A DNA stretch of 64,000 nt from Hyphomicrobiales bacterium (GCA_900468065.1 UBTA01000047.1:38429-102428); one strand, 5' to 3'. Numbered from the stretch's first letter, positions 49,843-59,740 are shown. Numbers and translations are program-made. The notes: generated by a model from the sequence alone, not told the origin.

Positions 49843-52344
49843 TCAACTCGGAAGGTATTCTCCACTCCAGCTTTCACTGATCGTTCGACCAGTGATGAGT
49901 TCATCGACGGCAGCTTCGGTCAGGCCAAGAGCCTTGACGACTTCTCGGGTCGACGCGCCATACTTTTCGGCGGGCGATCGCGCATAGATTACTCCATGGA
50001 CGGGCCGGACCGCATAAGGGTCGAGATGTGTCACCGTGTGCCCACTGGGGTGATCGGCATAGACGGAGAAGGAATAGCTGCCGCGATCGGTGCCGGGCGT
50101 GCCGTCGGCCGGACGAGAGGTCGCGGCACGGATCGCCTCGATGTTGTCGCAGATCGCGGCTCCGATGCCTGCCTTTTGAAAGCGCTCCATCCATAGTTTC
50201 GCCGGAGCGGTCGCGATAATCGCGCTCAAGACATCGACGCGTTCGCGCTCCGCGATCGCGGCTATCCACTCCAGACTCTCGACGTTTTTGAAACGCGGCA
50301 GGTCCTTCTCGGAGGCGGCGATCACGATCCAACAATCCTCGGCCCTATAGAGGCGATGAAGCGCATGGTATCCGCGGGCAGCAGGCCCCGACGGCTCGTC
50401 GAAAGGTGCGCGGCCGTGGTAATCAAAGCAGAACGGCATCTGCGCCAGCCCGCTCAAGGCCGAAAGGGAAGTTCGTGCACGGCCCACCTTGCCAGTTATT
50501 TGCTTCTGGTAAAGCGCGGCGGCCACGCCGAGCGCTGCACCGAAGCCACACATCACGTCGATCGTGCCGACGTGGGCATGCTCCTCAGGCGTCTTCATGG
50601 AGCCTCCGAACCGGAGCATGATGCCGGTCGCCGCCTGGACGAGGTCGTCGTAGCCAAGGTAGTTGGTTCGCGGCCCCTTCCGCACGCCGCCGAAGCAATC
50701 CAACTGGCAGAAGATGGCATCGGGATTGATTTCCTTCAGGCCTTCTGCGTCGAGACCCTTCGACTGCACCTGGCGGTCGGTCGCATTCCAGACGACGACG
50801 TCGACGGAGCGGACAAGTTGCTCGAACAGCTTCCGTCCATCCGGCGAGCCGATGTCGAGCAGCACCGACTTCTTGCCGCGCATATGGGTTATTCCGAAGA
50901 TGACTGTGTTCCAGCAGTCAAACAGTGGTGTCGCCGGATCGATCTTGATGACCTCGGCTCCGAAACGGGAGAGATACGATGCCGAATGCGGGCCGGCGAT
51001 GACGTTGCAGAGGTCGAGAACCCTGATCCCGTCCAGCCAACCTGACATCTTCTCGCTCGCTGCTGCACTCTTCGGAAGCGAGGAGCCCATCGCCCGCAAA
51101 GTCGACAGGGCCTCGTCGAAGTCGGCCTTCCGTCGGGGTGTCGGAGCCAGCATGGCTTCGCCGCTTTCCTCGAGCCAGACCATCGGCCCAGGCTGGATCA
51201 TTCGACCGTAGATGGGATCGTCCACCTCGATCATCAGACCCGCCATATCGGCATGGTCGTCGCTGATCCATTCCTGCAGCCAGCGGTGCGGCGCGCCGGG
51301 AAACTGCCCCTTGCCGAAAATGCGTTCCCATTCCTTCGCCGTCCGGGTCAAGAAGACGGCCTTCATCCGCTCGGAAATCTCGTCCGCCCAGAATTTAGGG
51401 AGTGGATAGACGCCGAGCGAGACGTCCGATGACCATTCCGAAGCCGGGAGATAAGTATCCGGCTCTTCCCGAAGGCCCTCGGCAACGAGCTCGCCGTAGA
51501 TGCCGAGCGTCTGTAGGCAGCGTTTGGCATGGAATTTATGGCTCGGGCAGACGACGTAGAAGCTGCGGCCGTCCTTGCATGGATAGCTCCGGTAAAAGGG
51601 ATCGAGGAATGCCTGGAGGTCGTCATATGTGACGTCCATCGGCAACCCTTCGCCGCGGCGTCTCTCAATCTCCTGTTCGCGTTGCGTCTGATAACGCAGA
51701 GGATAGTCGTCTATCTTGATCGAATTATAGCAAAGTCCCTCCATGACGGCGCTCGCGAGAGGGACTTCGATCTGATCGCCAAGGCCCGTCTTCGCGCGGG
51801 CCTGGAGGGCGAGCGCCGCAGCAGACACGGCCAGCATCGTGCCATAGGCAGAGGCGAGCGGCAGCGGCGAGAAGGATGGGTTCACCCCCATCAGCACCCG
51901 GTTCAGTCCCATGTCCGTGAACACGCCGGAGGAAGCGGCGATGACGGATTCGAAAGCCCTCCATTCGCGGCGCAGTTCGTCATTGGAAGCGAATCCGGGG
52001 ATGGATACCGTGATGAGTTCCGGACGTGTCTGCCGCAGCGCGGCGAAGTCGATGCCGAGGCGCTTCATGACGCCGGGGCGGAAGTTCTCGATGACAATGT
52101 CGGCTTCGGCGATCAGCGCCAAGGCCTCGGTCCGGCCTCCGTCGGTTTTCAGGTCGAGTTCGACAAGCAGTTTGTTGCGGTTCAGCGTCGCATTGGCCGG
52201 GCTGTCCCAAAGAGGGCCGTCGGGCGGGTCAATGTGAATGACGGTCGCGCCGAGATCGCCAAGGATCATGGCGACAGCCGGACCCGCGATGTACTGCCCG
52301 AAGTCGACGACCTTGACCCCATGGAAAGGAAGAGCTTCACGCAT
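49843..52344 (-). CDS. Fused double class III CoA-transferase (CaiB/BaiF type)
   Basis: An 833-residue protein made of two CaiB/BaiF units; single-unit enzymes have about 400. The start at 52344 follows GGGAGAA. Unit one begins VKVVDFGQYIAGPAVAMILG; unit two begins near residue 436 with IRVLDLCNVIAGPHSASYLS. The position of the catalytic Asp looks occupied in unit two (Asp596, GTIDVMCGFG) but is Ser165 (PLASAYG) in unit one, so probably only one half is catalytic. The gene follows the GMC oxidoreductase by 32 bases and likely activates its product or a related acid as a CoA thioester. Confidence 0.9.
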   Translation of the reverse strand: MREALPFHGVKVVDFGQYIAGPAVAMILGDLGATVIHIDPPDGPLWDSPANATLNRNKLLVELDLKTDGGRTEALALIAEADIVIENFRPGVMKRLGIDFAALRQTRPELITVSIPGFASNDELRREWRAFESVIAASSGVFTDMGLNRVLMGVNPSFSPLPLASAYGTMLAVSAAALALQARAKTGLGDQIEVPLASAVMEGLCYNSIKIDDYPLRYQTQREQEIERRRGEGLPMDVTYDDLQAFLDPFYRSYPCKDGRSFYVVCPSHKFHAKRCLQTLGIYGELVAEGLREEPDTYLPASEWSSDVSLGVYPLPKFWADEISERMKAVFLTRTAKEWERIFGKGQFPGAPHRWLQEWISDDHADMAGLMIEVDDPIYGRMIQPGPMVWLEESGEAMLAPTPRRKADFDEALSTLRAMGSSLPKSAAASEKMSGWLDGIRVLDLCNVIAGPHSASYLSRFGAEVIKIDPATPLFDCWNTVIFGITHMRGKKSVLLDIGSPDGRKLFEQLVRSVDVVVWNATDRQVQSKGLDAEGLKEINPDAIFCQLDCFGGVRKGPRTNYLGYDDLVQAATGIMLRFGGSMKTPEEHAHVGTIDVMCGFGAALGVAAALYQKQITGKVGRARTSLSALSGLAQMPFCFDYHGRAPFDEPSGPAARGYHALHRLYRAEDCWIVIAASEKDLPRFKNVESLEWIAAIAERERVDVLSAIIATAPAKLWMERFQKAGIGAAICDNIEAIRAATSRPADGTPGTDRGSYSFSVYADHPSGHTVTHLDPYAVRPVHGVIYARSPAEKYGASTREVVKALGLTEAAVDELITGRTISESWSGEYLPS

Positions 52345-52376
52345 TGTCGTATTCTCCCAGAAATGTGTTTTGGGGT

Positions 52377-54056
52377 TCAGACCACGGCGACGTGGCACGC
52401 ATCCTCGATGATCATCCCGGCTGCCTTCTCGGCGATCATGAGGGTCGGCGAGTTGGTGTTGCCGCTGACGATAGTCGGCATGACGCTGGCATCGACAACG
52501 CGAAGGCCGCCGATCCCGCGCACCCGCAGGCGACTGTCGACCACGGCCATGGGGTCGGCGTCCGATCCCATCTTGGCAGTGCCCGCGGGGTGGAAAATGG
52601 TATTGGCGATGTCGCCTGCGAGCTTCACCAGTTCGTCGTCTGTCTGGAATTGGGGACCCGGCTTCCATTCCTCCGGCTCGTACTTGCGCAGAGCAGGCTG
52701 GATGGCGATTTTGCGGACCTGTCTCAAACTGTCCACCGCGATCTTTCGGTCCTCCGCCGTCGCCAGATAGTTCGGGGCGATCATCGGTGCGTCCTCCATC
52801 CGGCCGGAGCGGATTTTGACACTGCCGCGGCTGGTCGGATTGAGATTGCACACGCTCGCGGTCAATGCCGGAAAGTCGTGCAGGGGGTCGCCGAAGGCAT
52901 CGAGGCTGAGAGGTTGGACGTGGTATTCGAGATTGGCATGGGCCTGGCTTGGGTCGGATCGGGTGAAGGCCCCCAATTGCGACGGCGACATGCTCATCGG
53001 TCCGGTACGCTTCATCGCATATTCGAGACCGATCATCGCCTTCCCGATCATTGAGTTCGCGATCGTGTTGAGCGTGCGTGCGCCCTTGAGCTTGTAGACG
53101 GCCCGGATTTGCAGGTGATCCTGGAGGTTCTCACCGACACCAGGCAGGTCAACCGCGATGTCGATGCCATGCTTTTGCAGGAGAGCGGCCGGGCCGATGC
53201 CCGACAATTGAAGAACTTGAGGCGACCCAACGGCACCTGCGGACAAGATGACCTCGCGGCGAGCCGAAAATTCAACCCGGCGACCGGCGTGGTGCAGGAT
53301 CACTCCCTTGCAGACCTTGCCGCCGTTCGGATTGGTGCCGATCACCAGCTTTTCGACCTGGGCCTCCGTCCAGATCGTCAGGTTCTTGCGGGCTCTAGCC
53401 GGGCGCAGGAACGCCTTCGACGCATTCCAGCGCCAACCGGAGCGCTGGTTCACCTCGAAATAGCCGACACCCTCGTTGTCGCCGCTGTTGAAGTCGTCGG
53501 TTCGGGGAAATCCCGCTTGGCCTGCCGCCTCGGCGAAGGCCTCGAGCACGTCCCAACGGAGCCTTTGCTTCTCGATGCGCCATTCACCGCCATGACCATG
53601 CATGTCCGAGAAGTGGCTGTTGTCGCCCGTCTCTGGGTCGGCTCCGCCGTCCATCCTATAATGGTCTTCGTGCGCCTTGAATTTTGGCAATACCGCGTTC
53701 CAGGACCAACTGTCGTCTCCAGTCGCCCTCGCCCAGGCGTCGTAATCGCGGGCCTGTCCGCGCATGTAGATCATGCCGTTGATCGACGAACATCCTCCGA
53801 GGGTCTTGCCGCGCGGATAGCGGAGCGACCTGCCGTTGAGGCCGGGGTCCGCTTCGGTTTGGTAAAGCCAGTCGGTCCGTGGGTTGCCGATGCAATACAG
53901 GTAACCCACGGGAATATGAATCCAGGGGTAGTTGTCCTTCTTGCCGGCCTCGAGCAGCAGCACACGGGTGGAGGGATCGCGGCTCAGGCGGTTTGCCAGT
54001 AGGCAGCCTGCCGTTCCACCACCGATGACGATGTAATCGAATGAATCCTCAGGCAT
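52377..54056 (-). CDS. GMC-family oxidoreductase (choline dehydrogenase-like)
   Basis: A 559-residue FAD enzyme; an in-frame TTG at 54065 could add three residues. The FAD motif is YIVIGGGTAGCLLANRLS, the GMC signature PRGKTLGGCSSING, and the active site has His in TIFHPAGTAKMG and Asn in SGNTNSPT. It oxidises an alcohol to the aldehyde or further, passing electrons to the respiratory chain or oxygen. No signal peptide is present. It heads a two-gene operon with the double CoA-transferase, divergent from a LysR regulator. Confidence 0.92.
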   Translation of the reverse strand: MPEDSFDYIVIGGGTAGCLLANRLSRDPSTRVLLLEAGKKDNYPWIHIPVGYLYCIGNPRTDWLYQTEADPGLNGRSLRYPRGKTLGGCSSINGMIYMRGQARDYDAWARATGDDSWSWNAVLPKFKAHEDHYRMDGGADPETGDNSHFSDMHGHGGEWRIEKQRLRWDVLEAFAEAAGQAGFPRTDDFNSGDNEGVGYFEVNQRSGWRWNASKAFLRPARARKNLTIWTEAQVEKLVIGTNPNGGKVCKGVILHHAGRRVEFSARREVILSAGAVGSPQVLQLSGIGPAALLQKHGIDIAVDLPGVGENLQDHLQIRAVYKLKGARTLNTIANSMIGKAMIGLEYAMKRTGPMSMSPSQLGAFTRSDPSQAHANLEYHVQPLSLDAFGDPLHDFPALTASVCNLNPTSRGSVKIRSGRMEDAPMIAPNYLATAEDRKIAVDSLRQVRKIAIQPALRKYEPEEWKPGPQFQTDDELVKLAGDIANTIFHPAGTAKMGSDADPMAVVDSRLRVRGIGGLRVVDASVMPTIVSGNTNSPTLMIAEKAAGMIIEDACHVAVV

Positions 54057-54136
54057 ACCAAGCAAATCCAGATTTCCACCGCAGAAGATGCGGTCTCCTC
54101 GATGCCAAAATCTGCCACGAAACTGACCATTCAGAT

Positions 54137-54161
54137 ATGGCGTAAAATATCATGTCGCCAT
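54137..54161. promoter_or_regulatory. Palindrome between LysR and GMC genes
   Basis: ATGGCG and CGCCAT form a perfect inverted repeat around a 13-base AT-rich spacer. It is centred in the 159-base divergent region and is a good candidate for a GcvA-type LysR operator. Confidence 0.55.
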
Positions 54162-54215
54162 TACTTTTTTCGATGGTAAGGATATGGTCTGACTACATTC
54201 GCACTAGGAACGTTT

Positions 54216-55118
54216 ATGCGTGATCTGCCTCCGCTCAAGGCGCTTCGGGTATTCGAGGCATGTATTCGGTTGGGAACCTTCACAGCCGCAGCGAGAGAGT
54301 TGAACGTCGGTCAGCCCGCAATCAGCCATCAGATACACGCGCTCGAGAATGACCTCGGCCTCACGCTGTTCGAGAGGAATGGCGGGGTCACCACGCCTAC
54401 CGCCGATGCTCTCGCTTACCATGCAAGGATTGCAACCGCCCTTGCCGATATCGCGACCGCTACCCGATCATTGCGGGAGCGGGCGAATGGACCCAGCCTG
54501 ACACTTGGAACCTATCCGGGCTTGGCGATGTTCTGGCTGATGCCGAAACTTGCGAACCTACAAAACAGAGATGGTGGTCTGTCAGTCAGGGTGGTTACCG
54601 CCGACCGCGACCAGCATATTTCAATGGACAGCGTCGACTGCGCAATCCTCTTCGGTGACGGTCATTGGAGCGGGATGGAGGCCAAGTTGCTGATCCCGGA
54701 AGCGGTGGTCCCGATTGCAGCCCCCTCCATCGCGACCAAGCTCGTTTCTCTGTCTATAGGGGACATGTTCATGCAAGGGCCTCTGATCCATCTCGACGAC
54801 CCGGAGAGGCGATGGTTTAACTGGAATGATTGGAAATCGCGCCGCGCTCCCCACGCAATTCGCACTGCACCAGGCATCGAGGTCTCCAATCACGGCATCG
54901 CCATCCATGAGGCTCTGTTAGGGCACGGCATCGCTCTGGGATGGCGGGGCGTCATCGACGACCTGGTGTCAAGCGGCCTGCTTGTCGAGCTTGACCACGA
55001 GCCGCTGACCTCTGAGCGGGGCTACTACCTCGTCGGGCCGGAAAAATTTATGAAGTCGCATCTCGGCAGTGAACTGCTGGCCGCACTTTCCGCCAAGGCT
55101 ATTCCAATCGTGGCATGA
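54216..55118 (+). CDS. LysR-family (GcvA-like) regulator of the GMC operon
   Basis: A 300-residue regulator of the GcvA group: it begins RDLPPLKALRVFEACIRLG, with the recognition helix in LNVGQPAISHQIHALEND and the effector domain starting at SLTLGTYPGLAMFWLMPKL. It is complete and divergent from the GMC/CoA-transferase operon, and presumably activates it in response to the alcohol or acid substrate. Confidence 0.92.
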   Translation: MRDLPPLKALRVFEACIRLGTFTAAARELNVGQPAISHQIHALENDLGLTLFERNGGVTTPTADALAYHARIATALADIATATRSLRERANGPSLTLGTYPGLAMFWLMPKLANLQNRDGGLSVRVVTADRDQHISMDSVDCAILFGDGHWSGMEAKLLIPEAVVPIAAPSIATKLVSLSIGDMFMQGPLIHLDDPERRWFNWNDWKSRRAPHAIRTAPGIEVSNHGIAIHEALLGHGIALGWRGVIDDLVSSGLLVELDHEPLTSERGYYLVGPEKFMKSHLGSELLAALSAKAIPIVA

Positions 55119-55365
55119 CGGTGGTGGCAGCCTGCACCATATGCGAGTTTGGGTGGAACTCGGGCAAGGGGCTACGGTCTGCCACCGGTCAACGTTGGTC
55201 TCGTATTTGGCGCCCGAAAGACATGACGCTCCCGCATCGCTATGCCCGCTTTCGGTGAAGAGAGATGAGAGCTGTTACGACCGATATAAAGGCGCAAAGC
55301 AGATCGAATGCGCAAGAGGCTCCCGTGGGAAATACGCGGCCCCACAACATGCAGGCCGCCCCTCT

Positions 55366-55996
55366 TCAGATCTCAGTCCGCTCGGGCAGTTCCCGTGCAT
55401 CCGCAATGTCAACGCCGAGATACCTAACTGTGTTCTCGATCTTGGTATGGCCAAGCAGGATCTGAATCGCTCGAAGATTGCCGGTGGCCTTATAGATCAT
55501 GGCAGCTTTCGTTCGCCGCAGGGAATGCGTGCCGTAGTCCTCCCGACGAAGCCCAATCGCCGTCACCCACTCATCGACCAGTCGGGCGTACTGGCGAGTG
55601 CTGAGATGATTGGTGTGGTCGACGCGGCTGGGAACGGCATAGTCATCGACCGTTCCTCCCCTTCTCTGGAGCCAGGCAAGCAGACTAGCTCTGACCTCGG
55701 TCGTGATCTCGAACTGCACGGGTCGTCCGGTTTTCTGCTGGACAACCATCGCACGAGTTCGAATGTCATGACCCGTGACGAGAGTCCCGATTCATTTTTA
55801 CCAAATCGCAGCCACGGAGCTTGCTGTCGATGGCAAGATCGAAAAGCGCACGATCTTTCATCCTCCCTTCTCTGTCGAGGAAGAAGCGGACCGCCCAGAT
55901 CTGGCGCTGCTTCAGGGGCTTCTTGACGCCAACTTGCTTGCCTGCGTTCCAAGCCGGTCGACCCATTGCGGCAGGATCATATTGTGAGATACCCAT
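55366..55996 (-). pseudogene. Frameshifted tyrosine recombinase/integrase
   Basis: The start at 55996 follows AGGAGA. The first frame encodes GISQYDPAAMGRPAWNAGK to KLRGCDLVKM and then runs into a stop. The second resumes with GTLVTGHDIRTRAMVVQQ and continues to the normal end at PERTEI. Restoring two A residues in an AAAATGAA context near 55790 would rejoin them. The catalytic set is present: Arg in KLRGCD, His and Arg in THSLRR, His in LGHTKIENT and Tyr in VRYL. It is either inactive or expressed by slippage; a sequencing error is also possible. Confidence 0.78.
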
Positions 55997-56196
55997 TTCA
56001 GTTCTCCTATGGCCATTATTGGCCGCAGGGAGAACGCGCACCTTCCGGTGCAATGACGGGGCCGATTGCCGACTGTCCAGTTTCGGGCGCGCTCATCTGA
56101 TAGCTACCGTTCCGCTACCGAGCATCTTTGCAGCCATTAGGCGCCTCGGGCTTCTTTGCAACACGCTACATCATAGCGGCTTCGCATGGACGAAAA

Positions 56197-58245
56197 CTAG
56201 AACTTTAGGACTTTGGCAATTTCAAATGCCAATTGATCTTGCGTGTACGGCTTGCCAAGGCGCGGTAAATCTATTCCCGCACCGGGAGGCAGATCGGCGT
56301 AGCCGGTTGCAACCAGAATAGGAAGCGCAGGGTTGATTTCCAATGCTGCTTTTGCGAGTTGCGCGCCATTCATCCCCGGCATCGAATAATCCGTAATCAT
56401 CAGATCGATCTGATTACCTCCACCCAGAAGCTCCAGAGCCCTTGCGCCCGAATTTGCCTCAAGAACCTCATGGCCGAGATCTTCCAACATATCGACGGTG
56501 CTCATGGCGATTAGCGCGTCGTCGTCAACGACCAGAATCTTTGCTCTTGCTGTCACGCCCGGATCGGTTCGCGTCACGTCCATCCCCTTATCTTCGATTT
56601 TCTGCGTAGTGGAAGGAAACCATATTTCGGCTTTCGTTCCGTGGCCAGGCGCGCTGAACAACTGAAACTTGCCGTTCAACTGGACAGCAAGCCCATGAAT
56701 CATCGATAAACCCAAGCCAGTACCTTTCCCCAATTCCTTGGTGGAGAAAAAGGGTTCAATCGCTTTCTTGAGCGTTTCGCCATCCATTCCGTGCCCGGTA
56801 TCTGTTACTGAAATCCGAAGGTAGGATCCCAAAACGACCCCATCCTTGGGCATTGATTGAACAAGATCGAGTTCGACTATCAGTGACCCACCGTCCGGCA
56901 TCGCGTCGCGCGCATTCACAGCCAGGTTGAGCAAGGCAAGCTCCACCTGATTGCCGTCCACCAGCGCGGGCGGCAGCCCGTTGGTCAAATTCAATTGCAG
57001 AGCGATTGCCGAACCAATCGAACGCTCCAATAGATCGGTCATGCCCCGGATGAGTTTTTCGAGATCAACGGGTTCGACCTGAAGATCCTGTCGCCTGGCG
57101 AAGGCGAGCAGGCGCTGCGTCAGCGCCGCACCACGACGGGCGCCCTGCATCGCGCCCTCCAGAAGCCTTTCCGCCTTTGGGTTGTTTGCCAGGTGCTTTC
57201 TCAACAGGTCGAGATTCCCCATGACGGCCATGAGAAGATTATTGAAATCGTGAGCAACACCGCCTGTGAGCTGTCCGATTGCCTCCATCTTCTGTGCGTG
57301 GCGCAAATGCTCCTCAGCCCGTTCCCGCTGTGCCACCTCAACTAAGAGTGTATCATGCGCCCGGCTAAGTTCGGCCGTTCGCTGAGCCACGCGCTCTTCC
57401 AGTGTATCGTTCAGGTCCCGCAACCGGTCTTCGTAGCGTTTACGCTCAGTGATATCGGACGACACGCCAACCAAACGTTCGGGGTGGCCGCTCTTGCCTA
57501 AGACGACGCGAGCGCGGATTTCCGTCCAATGAAGGCTGCCGTCGGGCCAGAGCGTGCGATGGTCTATGGCGTAGTCGCGGCCGCTCTCGATGCTTTCCTT
57601 CACGGCGTTGAGGACGCGCTCCTTGTCGTCCCCGTGAATACTTGAAAGCGCTTCCTCATAGGAAAAAGACATAGTGGGCGGGCGTCCGAAAATTGCTTTG
57701 CAGGTATCGGACGCCGAAAACCTCTTACTGTCCAATTCAAGTTCCCAGGTTCCGAGCCGGCCGGCAATAAGCGCTGTTTGAAGACGCCATTCTCCTTCGC
57801 GAAGCTCTTCAATCCGAGCGCGTGCCTCGTACTGGCGTCGCCGCCCCCTAATTGCGGTGCGGGCCACGCTGGCAAAAGTCAGAGCATTAAATGGCCGCTC
57901 CAGGAACGTCACGTTACCGAAAAGCTCCGACAGCCTTGCCGCCGCAGGGTTGCGTTCAGGACCGCCGCCCCGATGGGTAAGAATAATGAATGGAAGGTCG
58001 GACCAGCTAGGCTGGTTGTTTATCCATGCTGTTATCTGCCGCAGATCAGAAAACCGAAGGGCCTCTTCGGTTGTGACCGCAAAATAGGTATCGTCATTGA
58101 GCGATTGGGCGAATTGAGGAAGATCACTCGCTATCAAACAAGCGACGCCAATTTCCCCCAGCAGCATGTTTGCGACATCCGCGTCTCGCCCATGCGGGCT
58201 GAAGACCAAGGCCAGTGATGTTACCCTGTTAGGAATTTGCGTCAC
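56197..58245 (-). CDS. Hybrid PAS histidine kinase with C-terminal receiver
   Basis: A 682-residue cytosolic protein. Residues 10-135 form a receiver-like domain; 150-270 a PAS domain with PAC tail (WTEIRARVV, GVSSDITERKR); 272-318 a coiled coil; then HisKA with the phosphoacceptor His332 (GGVAHDFNNLL), an ATPase domain (NLAVNARDAMPDGG, GKGTGLGLSMIHG) and a receiver with Asp619 (MITDYSMPG). There is no DNA-binding output, so phosphate must pass onward. Its start overlaps the KaiC-like gene by 17 bases, indicating a functional pair. Confidence 0.93.
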   Translation of the reverse strand: MTQIPNRVTSLALVFSPHGRDADVANMLLGEIGVACLIASDLPQFAQSLNDDTYFAVTTEEALRFSDLRQITAWINNQPSWSDLPFIILTHRGGGPERNPAAARLSELFGNVTFLERPFNALTFASVARTAIRGRRRQYEARARIEELREGEWRLQTALIAGRLGTWELELDSKRFSASDTCKAIFGRPPTMSFSYEEALSSIHGDDKERVLNAVKESIESGRDYAIDHRTLWPDGSLHWTEIRARVVLGKSGHPERLVGVSSDITERKRYEDRLRDLNDTLEERVAQRTAELSRAHDTLLVEVAQRERAEEHLRHAQKMEAIGQLTGGVAHDFNNLLMAVMGNLDLLRKHLANNPKAERLLEGAMQGARRGAALTQRLLAFARRQDLQVEPVDLEKLIRGMTDLLERSIGSAIALQLNLTNGLPPALVDGNQVELALLNLAVNARDAMPDGGSLIVELDLVQSMPKDGVVLGSYLRISVTDTGHGMDGETLKKAIEPFFSTKELGKGTGLGLSMIHGLAVQLNGKFQLFSAPGHGTKAEIWFPSTTQKIEDKGMDVTRTDPGVTARAKILVVDDDALIAMSTVDMLEDLGHEVLEANSGARALELLGGGNQIDLMITDYSMPGMNGAQLAKAALEINPALPILVATGYADLPPGAGIDLPRLGKPYTQDQLAFEIAKVLKF

Positions 58246-59740
58246 TCGCGCTTGAGGAATTCAGCAGTGGCCCAGGAGCACCAACGAACGTTGGCACCCC
58301 CCTCAGCACACCTTGGAAACTCGACAAGGGTTCACCAAATGACAACCCCTTGTTGCCTATACCGAACTCGCGGATTGTATCCTCGTGGTATCCGGTTCGC
58401 TTCTTGATGACGGAAACCGCCCGCCGCACCTTGCCGGCCGCCTCGAAATACCGTAACAAAACAACGGTATCGGCCAAATAGGTCACATCCACAGGTGACT
58501 TCATATCGCCAACCAGGCCATGTTGAGCAACGGTCAGAAACGTATTGGTGCCCTGCCTATTCAAATATTGAAGGAGCTCATGCATGTGAAGAACGAGCGC
58601 GTTCTCCTCCGGCATGGACGCTTGATAGCCATTGATACTGTCGACCACCACGGTCTTTGCCTGGGCACTGTCCACGCGCTCACGGACGCGATGTGCAAAC
58701 TCACCAGGAGAAAGTTCCGCTGCATCAAGTTGCTCGATATGGAGATCCCCCGACTCTCGCATTTTCTCCAGATCGATCCCCATGGCACGCATGCGTGAAA
58801 ACAACAGACCCAGTTCTTCATCGAAAACAAAGACAGCCGCTTTGTGTCCCCTTCGAACAGTTGATGCCACGAACTGATACGCAAAGGTGCTTTTACCGGT
58901 ACCTGCGGGGCCCAAGATCAGCGTGCTGGATCCCCGTTCAACACCGCCACCCAGCAGCGCGTCAAGCGCAGGGATCCCGCTGCTCAAGGACACGCGTGCA
59001 AAATTCGTTCGGTGTTCAGAAGCTACGAGACGAGGGTAGACAACAACTCCACCGGTCTTGATCGTGAAGTCGTGATAACCGCCTCGAAAAGCCTGACCGC
59101 GATATTTCATTACCCGCAGTCTGCGGCGTTCCGGACCGTAATTAGGAGCCAGCTCTTCAAGATGAATGACGCCGTGGACGACACTGTGCACGGTCTTGTC
59201 CAAGGTGTCCGAGGTCAAGTCATCGAGAAGCAGGACTGTTACGCTTTGCCGCGCGAAAAAGTGTTTTAACGCAAGAATTTGCCGACGATACCTGAGAGAA
59301 CTCTGTGCCAGAAGTCGGATTTCCGACAAACTGTCGAGAACAACGCGGCTCGGCTTTACACGCTCGAACGCCTCGAGAATCAGTTTTATGGTTTCGCCAA
59401 GCTCGAGGTCTGAGGAGTACAGCAGGCTCTGTTGCCTGTCGTCGTCAAGAAGCGTTTCGGGAGGAGCAAGCTCGAAAACCTCAATGTTTTCATCGATTGT
59501 CAGACCGTGCGACGCCGCACCCGCGCGCAATTCGCGTTCGGTTTCCGATAATGTGATGTAGAGGCCTCGCTCGCCAACCTCACTCCCTTGGATAAGAAAT
59601 TGCAGGGCGATAGTTGTTTTCCCTGTGCCGGGATTTCCTTCCAGCAAAAACACATGCCCTTTGGAAAGCCCTCCGACCAAGATGTCATCCAGCCCGAATA
59701 CTCCCGTTTGCGCCTTTTCCAAGTTGGGGTCTTCACTCAT
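58229..59740 (-). CDS. KaiC-like double ATPase
   Basis: A 503-residue RecA-fold protein with two KaiC domains. Walker A of the first is GNPGTGKTT (35-43) and of the second GPAGTGKST (277-285). The catalytic acidic pair of the second is visible in VFDEELGLL (307-309), and of the first in SETERE. No KaiA or KaiB gene lies nearby. In Alphaproteobacteria such proteins are found with sensor kinases rather than as clocks. The 17-base overlap with the hybrid kinase shows coupled translation. The C-terminal 30 residues look disordered. Confidence 0.92.
   Translation of the reverse strand: MSEDPNLEKAQTGVFGLDDILVGGLSKGHVFLLEGNPGTGKTTIALQFLIQGSEVGERGLYITLSETERELRAGAASHGLTIDENIEVFELAPPETLLDDDRQQSLLYSSDLELGETIKLILEAFERVKPSRVVLDSLSEIRLLAQSSLRYRRQILALKHFFARQSVTVLLLDDLTSDTLDKTVHSVVHGVIHLEELAPNYGPERRRLRVMKYRGQAFRGGYHDFTIKTGGVVVYPRLVASEHRTNFARVSLSSGIPALDALLGGGVERGSSTLILGPAGTGKSTFAYQFVASTVRRGHKAAVFVFDEELGLLFSRMRAMGIDLEKMRESGDLHIEQLDAAELSPGEFAHRVRERVDSAQAKTVVVDSINGYQASMPEENALVLHMHELLQYLNRQGTNTFLTVAQHGLVGDMKSPVDVTYLADTVVLLRYFEAAGKVRRAVSVIKKRTGYHEDTIREFGIGNKGLSFGEPLSSFQGVLRGVPTFVGAPGPLLNSSSASDANS

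Noticed and set aside
51529..52770. A 413-codon rightward open frame
   Set aside because: It is antisense to the fused CoA-transferase and GMC genes, whose motifs are clear; its translation has no recognisable domain and reflects GC-rich third positions.
53109..54002. A 297-codon rightward open frame
   Set aside because: Antisense to the GMC oxidoreductase; no domain and no ribosome-binding site of note.
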